From the NCBI GenBank assembly GCA_020060465.1, contig JAGVAD010000024.1, positions 87,355-151,354 of the forward strand: DNA of 64,000 nucleotides, read 5' to 3'. The DNA comes from Anaerolineales bacterium. Lineage in GTDB: Bacteria > Chloroflexota > Anaerolineae > Anaerolineales > UBA4823. How positions within the stretch are numbered: the first letter of the stretch is position 1; the number at the start of each line of letters is the position of its first letter. Shown here in pieces: positions 10,131-17,273 of the stretch. The notes beneath the pieces were generated by a model. It was given only the letters and a program-made list of their open reading frames with translations, had not been told where the DNA came from and ran no database searches. Both the position numbers and the translations under genes were made by a program.

Positions 10131-10310
10131 GTGGCTCAAACGAGCGATCTGACGGTTTGCAAAATGTCATTGCGAAGAAGCGCAGCGACTGAAGCAATCC
10201 CCTGCCAAAGTCGTTTTCTGGCTGTCGGAAGATTGCTTGGGGGTAAAAATGCCCTTGCAATGACGTCGCTCCGTGGAGGGGTAAAACTGCCTGGTGGCTA
10301 GTGGCTCAAA
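10131..10310. mobile_element. MITE copy 1 with 10-bp target-site duplication
   Basis: The segment 10141-10300 is bounded by the exact direct repeat GTGGCTCAAA (10131-10140 and 10301-10310). Its ends are imperfect inverted repeats (CTGACGGTTT versus AAACTGCCTG). It carries no open frame of note. Its two halves match, in inverse orientation, the two ends of the element at 59909-60294. The 10-bp duplication is in the range made by IS4-type transposases, but no transposase is in the window. It fills most of the 323-bp gap between the flavoenzyme gene and the IclR gene. Confidence 0.75.
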
Positions 10311-10364
10311 TTTCAATCCCATTGGTCATCAACAAATTAGCAGGCGCGCCTGGCGTTTTTGCAG

Positions 10365-10393
10365 TTGCATAGAAATATTGATCATGATATAAT
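10365..10393 (+). promoter_or_regulatory. Promoter of the IclR-transketolase operon
   Basis: The -35 box TTGCAT (10365-10370) and the -10 box TATAAT (10388-10393) are separated by 17 bases, with TGA just before the -10 (extended -10). The first gene starts at 10410, so the 5' leader is very short. This is one of the best sigma-70-like promoters in the window. Confidence 0.75.
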
Positions 10394-10409
10394 TGCATAA
10401 AATAAACCG

Positions 10410-11240
10410 ATGGTTCACAATACGAAACAAACACCCGCTCAAACCCTACCCAAGATTTCCTCCCGCTCAAATCCCGAAGGGGTGCAGTCGGTTGAGCGCG
10501 CCTTCGATCTGCTGGAGGTTTTCCCACGTTTTGGGCCAGAGATTGGTCTGACTGCCATCGCCAGTCAAGCCGGGGTCAACAAAGCTACCGCCTACCGGCT
10601 GCTATCTACGTTGGAGCGGCGCGGCTACATCGAGCGCACTCCTGACGGTCGCAAGTATCGCCTGGGAGTGCGCCTATTTGAATTGGGGGCTTATTATCAA
10701 AGCCAGATAGATGTCCGCCGTATGACATTGCCATATTTGACCAGCATGGTGGAACAAACCGGCGAAGCCGCCTTCCTTTGCGTGCGTGAAGGCGATGAAG
10801 CGCTGTGCATCGAGCGGGTGGAGGCGGCGCACGAGGTCAACATCTTCGCGTTGCGCGTCGGTGGGCGCCAGCCGCTGCATTGCGGCGCAGCGCCGCGCGC
10901 CCTGCTCTCTGGAATGAGCGAGGCTGAACTGCGGGACTATGCTGAACGCACCGGCTTGCCGGCTCTTACTTCGGCCACGTTGACCAGCCTTGAAGCGCTA
11001 TTACAGGATGTCGCCCTCACACGACGTCAGGGGTATGTAATCAGCATGGAGGATGTCACCCTGGGCATTGCTGCCATTGGCGCGCCGCTGCGCGATCATT
11101 CCGGGAAAGTCGTCGCCGCAATCAGCCTGAGCGGGCTGGTGCGGCGCTTTGAACCTGCGCGAATTGCTGAGCTTTCTCACCTCGTATGCCTCAACGCGCA
11201 GCAAATCTCGCGCCAGTTGGGATTTCGGGAGGAACTTTGA
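10410..11240 (+). CDS. IclR family transcriptional regulator
   Basis: 276 residues. An N-terminal winged helix-turn-helix (VQSVERAFDLLEVF, then LTAIASQAGVNKATAYRLLS) is joined to the C-terminal effector domain of the IclR family (FLCVREGDEALCIERVE, LPLHCGAAPRALLS-like and GIAAIGAPLRDHSGKVVAAI). IclR proteins are dimeric regulators, often local, that respond to small carboxylates or sugar acids. The stop codon lies 3 bases before the transketolase start, so the regulator is cotranscribed with its likely targets and may control its own promoter at 10365-10393. The effector is unknown. Confidence 0.92.
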   Translation: MVHNTKQTPAQTLPKISSRSNPEGVQSVERAFDLLEVFPRFGPEIGLTAIASQAGVNKATAYRLLSTLERRGYIERTPDGRKYRLGVRLFELGAYYQSQIDVRRMTLPYLTSMVEQTGEAAFLCVREGDEALCIERVEAAHEVNIFALRVGGRQPLHCGAAPRALLSGMSEAELRDYAERTGLPALTSATLTSLEALLQDVALTRRQGYVISMEDVTLGIAAIGAPLRDHSGKVVAAISLSGLVRRFEPARIAELSHLVCLNAQQISRQLGFREEL

Positions 11241-11243
11241 ACG

Positions 11244-12122
11244 ATGGAACCACTCACTCCACAACGCCTGAAAGAGCTTGAAGAAGTCGCCGCCCGGGTG
11301 CGAGCGCGCATTCTGTTGGCGGTGCATCACGCTGGCGCAGGGCATGTCGGCGGGCCGCTATCCTGCACAGATATGCTGGTCGCTCTGTATTTCCATATCT
11401 TGAACGTTGATCCCAACCGCCCGGATTGGGAAGATCGGGACCGGTTCATCCTTTCCAAAGGTCATTCCACCATCGCCCTGTACACCGTTCTGGCTGAGCG
11501 CGGCTATTTTCCGCTCGAGGAGCTTTTCACCTTCGACGCCATTGATTCACGGATGCAAGGCCACCCGGACATGACCAAGACGCCCGGCATAGACATGTCC
11601 AGCGGCTCGTTGGGTCAGGGGCTTTCGCCCGGGCTGGGCATGGCGCTGGGCGCTCGCCTGTTGGGAAAGTCTTTTCGCACCTATGTAATCCTGGGCGATG
11701 GAGAATCTCAAGAAGGTCAGATATGGGAAGCGGCGTTTGTGGCGGCGCGCTACCAATTAGACAATCTGACCGCCATCCTCGACTATAATGGTTTGCAGCA
11801 ATATGGCTGGCGAAACGCGCCGGGTGAACACATGTTCCCCCCCATCGAAAATCCGGCGCAGAAATGGCAGGCTTTTGGCTGGCGTGTCATCGAGACCGAC
11901 GGCCATGACATGGCTCAATTTACTGCTGCGGTTGAAGAAGCGCAAACCACGCGCGGCAAACCGACCCTTATCATCGCCCATACCGTGAAAGGCAAAGGCG
12001 TCAGCTTCATGGAAGATCAATACGATTGGCACGCCCGCGTGCCAACCCAACAGGAACTCGTCGCTGCCCTGGCTGAGCTGGGTCAGAGCGATCTATTGGT
12101 CATCAGCCAGGGAGGAGACTAA
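11244..12122 (+). CDS. Transketolase, N-terminal subunit (ThDP-binding half)
   Basis: 292 residues, about the size of the N-terminal half in split transketolases. It carries KGHSTIALYTVLAERGYF and the thiamine-diphosphate/Mg motif GDGESQEGQIWEAA ending in the Asn-containing LDYNGLQQYG. Transketolase moves two-carbon ketol units between sugar phosphates. Together with the next gene it would form the complete enzyme. The stop overlaps the ribosome-binding region of the next gene (GGAGGAG before 12125), which suggests translational coupling. Placement after an IclR regulator and before aldehyde-oxidising enzymes suggests a catabolic role rather than the housekeeping pentose cycle; this last point is inference. 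Confidence 0.92.
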   Translation: MEPLTPQRLKELEEVAARVRARILLAVHHAGAGHVGGPLSCTDMLVALYFHILNVDPNRPDWEDRDRFILSKGHSTIALYTVLAERGYFPLEELFTFDAIDSRMQGHPDMTKTPGIDMSSGSLGQGLSPGLGMALGARLLGKSFRTYVILGDGESQEGQIWEAAFVAARYQLDNLTAILDYNGLQQYGWRNAPGEHMFPPIENPAQKWQAFGWRVIETDGHDMAQFTAAVEEAQTTRGKPTLIIAHTVKGKGVSFMEDQYDWHARVPTQQELVAALAELGQSDLLVISQGGD

Positions 12123-12124
12123 CG

Positions 12125-13060
12125 ATGACCACCACCAAAGCGCAACGCGTCGCCTTCGGCGAGACCCTGGTCGAATTGATTGACCAGGATCCTCGCATCT
12201 TGGTTTTGGATGGTGACCTGGCCAATTCCACCCGCGCCGACATCGTCGCCAACGCACGCCCGGAAAGATTCTTTGAGATGGGCATCGCAGAGCAAAATAT
12301 GGCCGGCGTGGCTGCGGGGTTGGCTACATTGGGGTTCATTCCCTTCATCAGTACCTTTGCGGCTTTCTCTGCCAAGCGCGACCTGGATCAGATTCGCGTA
12401 GTAATCGCCCAGCCGGGTTTACATGTCATCATCACGGGCGCTTACAGCGGCATCCTGACCGGCAAAACGGGCAAGACGCACCAATCGGTAGAAGACATCA
12501 CCATCTTCCGCGCCATGCCTAACATGACTGTGGTTGCGCCAGCGGATGACGTGGAAGTGCGCAAAGCCATGCACGCCCTGGTCTATGACTTGAACGGGCC
12601 GGCTTACCTGCGCCTGACGCGCGATCCTTATAAGACCATCTTCGACGATAGTTATCATTTCCAGATTGGCAAAGGCGTTGTATTGGCCGATGGCGAGGAT
12701 GTGGCGCTCATCGGCACGGGCGAACAAACCGTGCGTTGCCTGGAAGCAGCCGACCTTCTGGCCGCTGAGGGCATTCGCGCCTACGTGCTGCACTTGCCCA
12801 CCATCAAACCGCTTGACGAGGAAGCCATCATCTATGCGGCTCGGCGCACCGGGCGCGTGGTGACCGCCGAGGATCATACCATCCTGGGTGGGCTGGGCGG
12901 CGCGGTGGCCGAAACGCTGGGCGAACATTATCCGACCCCGATGAAGCGCGTGGGCTGGCGCGATGTTTACGGCGAATCGGCGGACAACAACGCTTTGTTA
13001 GAAAAGTATGGTCTGACCCCGCGGCACATCGCCGAGGCGGCAAAAGCTCTGTTGAAGTAA
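12125..13060 (+). CDS. Transketolase, C-terminal subunit (pyrimidine-binding half)
   Basis: 311 residues. It contains the catalytic Glu in EMGIAEQNMAGVAAGLA, which activates thiamine diphosphate in this family, and the C-terminal transketolase domain with HLPTIKPLDEEAI and TAEDHTILGGLGGAVAE. It pairs with the subunit at 11244-12122. Split transketolase/DXS-like pairs of this type are common in anaerobes and Chloroflexota, and some serve non-canonical ketol transfers. The next gene starts 22 bases downstream. Confidence 0.92.
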   Translation: MTTTKAQRVAFGETLVELIDQDPRILVLDGDLANSTRADIVANARPERFFEMGIAEQNMAGVAAGLATLGFIPFISTFAAFSAKRDLDQIRVVIAQPGLHVIITGAYSGILTGKTGKTHQSVEDITIFRAMPNMTVVAPADDVEVRKAMHALVYDLNGPAYLRLTRDPYKTIFDDSYHFQIGKGVVLADGEDVALIGTGEQTVRCLEAADLLAAEGIRAYVLHLPTIKPLDEEAIIYAARRTGRVVTAEDHTILGGLGGAVAETLGEHYPTPMKRVGWRDVYGESADNNALLEKYGLTPRHIAEAAKALLK

Positions 13061-13082
13061 TCCAAACGCTAGCGGAGGTAGT

Positions 13083-14801
13083 ATGACATCCTCAATTTCC
13101 CCGGCTGTCTGGCGCGTTAACCTGCGCGAAAAGTCCTTCCGCCGTGAGGCAGTTCCGGCCAGTTGGGAGCGGCTTGGCGGGCGCGGCTTACTGGCGCGCA
13201 TCTTGTTGGATGAAGTGGACCCCACCTGCGATCCACTGGGGCCACGCAACAAGTTGATCCTCGCCCCTGGTCTGTTGGTTGGGCACATGATCTCCAGCAC
13301 CGACCGCATCTCGATTGGCGCGAAAAGCCCGCTCACTGGCGGCGTCAAAGAAGCCAACGCTGGTGGGCGCACCGGTTTGCAGCTCGCCTTGTTGGGTGTC
13401 AAGGCGCTGATCATCGAAGAGCAACCCACCGAACCCGGCTGGCAACTGTTGCATCTGAGCGCCGATGGGGTGCGCTTCGAACCCGCCGATGATCTGGCAG
13501 GTCTGGGCGTTTATGATACCGTTCCGCCATTGCTCCAGCGATATGGCAATAAAGTCGCCATTGCCCTCATCGGCCCCGGCGGCGAGATGCGCCTGCGCAC
13601 GGCTGGCATTCAAAATCTGGATAAGGACCGCTCGCCCTCGCGCATTTCGGCGCGCGGCGGCATTGGCGCAGTGATGGGTCAAAAGGGGTTGAAAGCTATT
13701 GTCATTGACGGCAGCGGCGGCGCGAAACCCTCTCTGGCCGACCCCCAGGCGTTCAAAGCGGCGCAGAAAGAATTTACCCAGGCTCTGATGGCTCACCCGC
13801 AAACCGCTACTTACCGCGACTACGGTACAGCAGGGATTGTGATGATGTGTCAGGGCTTTGGCTGCCTGCCCACGCGCAGTTTCCGCAGCGGGCAATTCGA
13901 AAGCGCCGAAACCATCTCCGGCGAATATATGCGCCAGGTTCTGCTGCAACGCGACGGGGATTGCGAAACCTCGCATGCCTGCATGGCTGGCTGCACCATT
14001 CGCAGTTCAAATGTTTATGGAGGACCAGACGGCAAAGCCATTGTCTCGCCGCTGGAATATGAGACCATTGGATTGATGGGTTCTAACCTGGGCATTGGCG
14101 ACCTGGATACCATTGCTCGACTGAATTACGAGGTGAACGATCTCGGCCTGGATAGCATCGAGATCGGCGCGGCGTTAGGCGTGGCGGCCGAGGCGGGGCT
14201 GATGGAATTCGGCGATGGGGAGCGCGCCATGCAGCTTTTGAAAGAAATACGCCGCAACACGCCGCTGGGACACATTCTGGGCAATGGCCCAGCCATCGCC
14301 GGGCAGGTGCTGGGCGTGGAACGTGTTCCGGTGGTGAAAAATCAGGCTATTTCCGCGTACGATCCACGTACCATCAAAGGCACCGGGGTCACTTACGCCA
14401 CTTCACCGCAAGGCGCTGACCACACCGCCGGTCTGACCATCCGAGCTAAGGTCAATCACCTCGATCCAGCGGGGCAGGTGGAGTTGTCGCGCAAGGCGCA
14501 AATCAATATGGCGGGGTACGACACGCTGGGGGCGTGCATCTTTGCCGGTTTTGGCTACGCGGCGGCGCCGCATACCATCCCGGCGTTGCTCAAGGCGCGC
14601 TATGGATGGGACGCCCCCGCCGACGCTCTACAAGCCCTGGGGCGCGAGACGCTGAAATTGGAGCGCGAGTTCAACCGCCGCGCCGGTTTCACCGCCGCTC
14701 ACGACCGCCTGCCAGAGTGGATGACCCGCGAGCCTTTACCGCCGATGAATGCAGTCTTTGACGTACCGCCTGAGGAGATGGATCAACTCTTTAACTGGTA
14801 A
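13083..14801 (+). CDS. Aldehyde:ferredoxin oxidoreductase family tungsten/molybdenum enzyme
   Basis: 572 residues with all three AOR domains. The N-terminal domain binds the bis-pyranopterin (GGRGLLARIL, GLLVGHMISSTDRISIGAKSPLTGG). The middle has SRISARGGIGAVMGQKGLKA. The Fe-S ligand region reads HACMAGCTIRSSN, with another Cys six residues before it. The C-terminal ligand is in DTLGACIFAGF. Relatives of this subgroup usually have Cys in place of the first Ser of SSN, so cluster ligation may differ. Family members oxidise aldehydes to acids with ferredoxin as acceptor, and some run in reverse. A GGAGG precedes the ATG. No small ferredoxin-like AOR partner lies next to it. The true substrate is unknown. 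Confidence 0.88.
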   Translation: MTSSISPAVWRVNLREKSFRREAVPASWERLGGRGLLARILLDEVDPTCDPLGPRNKLILAPGLLVGHMISSTDRISIGAKSPLTGGVKEANAGGRTGLQLALLGVKALIIEEQPTEPGWQLLHLSADGVRFEPADDLAGLGVYDTVPPLLQRYGNKVAIALIGPGGEMRLRTAGIQNLDKDRSPSRISARGGIGAVMGQKGLKAIVIDGSGGAKPSLADPQAFKAAQKEFTQALMAHPQTATYRDYGTAGIVMMCQGFGCLPTRSFRSGQFESAETISGEYMRQVLLQRDGDCETSHACMAGCTIRSSNVYGGPDGKAIVSPLEYETIGLMGSNLGIGDLDTIARLNYEVNDLGLDSIEIGAALGVAAEAGLMEFGDGERAMQLLKEIRRNTPLGHILGNGPAIAGQVLGVERVPVVKNQAISAYDPRTIKGTGVTYATSPQGADHTAGLTIRAKVNHLDPAGQVELSRKAQINMAGYDTLGACIFAGFGYAAAPHTIPALLKARYGWDAPADALQALGRETLKLEREFNRRAGFTAAHDRLPEWMTREPLPPMNAVFDVPPEEMDQLFNW

Positions 14802-14903
14802 AATGATCCACGCGATGCGTGCGGTTTAAACGCCCCGCCCGATTGCCTCCTATCGCGCTGGGCGAACATGTTCGCAGGAGGTTTCCGGCAAGTGGAGCCA
14901 GGC

Positions 14904-16160
14904 ATGTCAACCACCATTCAACTTCCGTATGGCGACGCCAGCTTGAGTGTCGCCATCCCCAGCCAAAATTTATTGGGCGTAGTCATGCCACGCCAAAACG
15001 TTGTGGAGCAGCTTGATGAAGATAAACTCCTGCGCGCCGCGCTGGATCATCCCATTGGTACGCCGCCGCTGCGCGACCTGGCGCGCCGAGGTCAACGCGT
15101 AGCGATCGTCACCAGCGACCTGACTCGCCCCTGTCCATCGGCGCGCTTGCTGCCCTATATACTGGATGAACTTGCCGCAGCCGGCGTCCCGAATGAGGAC
15201 ATCTTCATCGTGATGGGGTTGGGTCTGCACCGCTCTATGAGCGCCGCAGAGATGGATCAGGCAGTGGGGCCAGCAGTGCACCGCCGAATCGCTGTGCTGA
15301 ATCATGACGCCAATGACATAATCCGCCTGGGCGTGACTTCGCGCGGTACGCCGGTGGAGATATTTCGCCCGGTGGTCGAAGCGGATCTTCGCATTTGCCT
15401 GGGCAACCTGGAATTTCATTGGTTCGCCGGGTATTCCGGCGGGGCAAAAGCCATCTTGCCGGGTGTGGCTTCCAAAGCCACAGTGACCGCCAACCACGGA
15501 CTAATGATCCAGCCCGGGGTCGGCGCAGGGCGCATTCAAGACAATCCGTTGCGTATGGATATCGAAGAAGGCGTGGCCATGCTGGGGGTGGATTTCATCC
15601 TGAATGTTGTGGTGGATGGCGAACACCGCATTATTGGCGCGGTGGCTGGCGATGTCACCGCGGCGCATCGCCGCGGCTGCCAGATGATCGCCGAACGCGG
15701 CATGGTCAAAGTTGAGCGCAAAGCCGATATTGTGATCGCCAGCGCAGGCGGCTTTCCCAAAGACATCAATATGTATCAGGCGCATAAAGGCCTGGAAAAC
15801 GCCAGCTACTTCGTGCGCGACGGGGGAGTGATCATCCTGGCAGCGGAATGCCGCGAGGGCTGGGGCAACCAGACTTTTGAAGCATGGATGAAAGCTGCTC
15901 GCTCGCCGCAGGACATCCTCGAGCGCATCCAAAGAGAATTTCAACTCGGCGGGCACAAAGCTGCCGGCATTGCGAATATCGAACGCCGCGCGCGGGTGTT
16001 TCTGACCTCTGCTATGCCCGATGACCAGGTGAACCAGATGTTTATGACGCCGTTCGCTGGTCCGCAGCAGGCGCTAGAGGCGGCATTTGCCGAGCTGGGA
16101 GCGGACAGCCAGGCGCTGGCGCTGCCGTTGGCGGGCTCCATCATCCCCAGTGTATCCTGA
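14904..16160 (+). CDS. LarA-type nickel-dependent racemase/epimerase (DUF2088)
   Basis: About 418 residues. It carries the LarA hallmarks: TSDLTRPCPSARLLPYILDE, the His-containing GLGLHRSMS, and FAGYSGGAKAILPGVAS followed by TANHGLM, which holds further His/Lys residues that bind the nickel-pincer cofactor or substrate. Characterised LarA relatives racemise lactate, malate, phenyllactate or hydroxyglutarate, or epimerise gluconate. I chose the ATG at 14904 (GGAG before it) over the ATG at 14868, whose extra residues do not match the family start. The cofactor genes larB, larC and larE are not in the window, so the pincer must come from elsewhere. Confidence 0.85.
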   Translation: MSTTIQLPYGDASLSVAIPSQNLLGVVMPRQNVVEQLDEDKLLRAALDHPIGTPPLRDLARRGQRVAIVTSDLTRPCPSARLLPYILDELAAAGVPNEDIFIVMGLGLHRSMSAAEMDQAVGPAVHRRIAVLNHDANDIIRLGVTSRGTPVEIFRPVVEADLRICLGNLEFHWFAGYSGGAKAILPGVASKATVTANHGLMIQPGVGAGRIQDNPLRMDIEEGVAMLGVDFILNVVVDGEHRIIGAVAGDVTAAHRRGCQMIAERGMVKVERKADIVIASAGGFPKDINMYQAHKGLENASYFVRDGGVIILAAECREGWGNQTFEAWMKAARSPQDILERIQREFQLGGHKAAGIANIERRARVFLTSAMPDDQVNQMFMTPFAGPQQALEAAFAELGADSQALALPLAGSIIPSVS

Positions 16161-16252
16161 AGCATCAACAAAGCGGGGCAAGCTGGTAATTCTCAATCCT
16201 GCATGACCCCGCGCCGGTTTAGCGAAGCGCCAATTGCTCTGTTTGAATTTGT

Positions 16253-16258
16253 TATAAT
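16253..16258 (+). promoter_or_regulatory. -10 box before the Mo-hydroxylase genes
   Basis: A perfect TATAAT lies in the 181-base gap after the LarA gene. A transcript would start near 16265, giving a leader of about 77 bases before the ATG at 16342. No convincing -35 box is seen. It suggests the two Mo-hydroxylase genes can be transcribed apart from the upstream operon. Confidence 0.45.
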
Positions 16259-16341
16259 ATTGCATGCGTGCGCGTGTCAAACCGGTCCTCCTGATAGATG
16301 ACCGGAGAACCGCGAAAGTCCCGACTCTATGGAGCCCACTT

Positions 16342-17241
16342 ATGCCCGTCTGGGAAAAGTATATTTTGCCCGCCAGCCTGCAAGAGGCTTTAGAAGCCGC
16401 GGCCAGCGCCCCCGGAACGGCGCGCTTCATCGCTGGCGGCACCGACCTGTTGCTCGATTTACAACAGGGGCGGCATCCTCCTGTGCATACATTGATTGAC
16501 ATCACTGCGCTGGCAGAAACCACTGCATTGGAAATTCGCTCGGACGAATTATTCATCGGCGCGGCTGTTCCGCTTAGCCGCATCGTCCAATCGCCCCTGG
16601 TAATCGAGCATGCCCAGGCGCTCGCCGAAGCCAGCGCATTAATTGGTGGACCGCAGGTGCGCAACACAGCTTCGTTAGGGGGCAACGTTTGCCACGCCTT
16701 ACCCGCGGCAGATGGCGCCATCGCCTTATTGGCGTTGGACGCCAGCGCAGAAATCGCCGACCGACGAGGCTGCCGCAGAGCGCCGTTGGGTGAGCTTTTT
16801 CTGGGCCCAGGCCGCTCGGCGCTGGATCCGCGCGCAGAATTGCTCACTGGCTTCTACCTGCCGCTAAAAAGCAGCGGTCAGGCATCCGCCCACCGCCGTG
16901 TGATGCGCCCGCAAGGAGTGGCTATTGCCATTCTGAACATGGCGATCTGGTTAGCCCGTCACGACGACCTCATCCAGGATATCCGCATTGCTGTCGGCCC
17001 GGCCGGTCCCAAACCGCTGCGCGCCGTTCAAACCGAAGGTTTCCTGCGGGGAAAGCCCTACCGTAAGGAGACAATTGCGCCAGGTCTGGACGTCTTGCTG
17101 GCGGAAACCCACTTTCGCACCAGCCCACATCGCGCCACCGCCGAATATCGCCGTCGCCTGGCTGGCGTATTACTGGAAGATGCACTTCAGGCGGCCTGGC
17201 AGCGCGCTGGAGAATCGAGCGAACACCAGACGGTTATCTGA
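16342..17241 (+). CDS. Mo-hydroxylase FAD-binding subunit (XdhB/CoxM type)
   Basis: About 299 residues. The FAD domain signature RFIAGGTDLLLDLQQG is near residue 30, and TASLGGNVCHALPAADG near the middle matches the second FAD motif of xanthine dehydrogenase and CO dehydrogenase medium subunits. The C-terminal CO_deh_flav_C domain follows. The subunit passes electrons from the [2Fe-2S] clusters to NAD or another acceptor. I chose the ATG at 16342, where GGAG lies 7 bases upstream; the open frame begins earlier, but its upstream codon at 16264 falls at the predicted transcript start. The partner subunit gene starts 32 bases downstream. Confidence 0.9.
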   Translation: MPVWEKYILPASLQEALEAAASAPGTARFIAGGTDLLLDLQQGRHPPVHTLIDITALAETTALEIRSDELFIGAAVPLSRIVQSPLVIEHAQALAEASALIGGPQVRNTASLGGNVCHALPAADGAIALLALDASAEIADRRGCRRAPLGELFLGPGRSALDPRAELLTGFYLPLKSSGQASAHRRVMRPQGVAIAILNMAIWLARHDDLIQDIRIAVGPAGPKPLRAVQTEGFLRGKPYRKETIAPGLDVLLAETHFRTSPHRATAEYRRRLAGVLLEDALQAAWQRAGESSEHQTVI

Positions 17242-17273
17242 TAATTAGCGGTACAAACAATTGGAAGGAAGCC

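Noticed and set aside
13188..13976. 262-codon open frame antisense to the AOR gene
   Set aside because: It is a GC-rich shadow of the real gene, without recognisable domains or a ribosome-binding site. The same holds for many other long antisense frames in the macroglobulin and Mo-hydroxylase genes.
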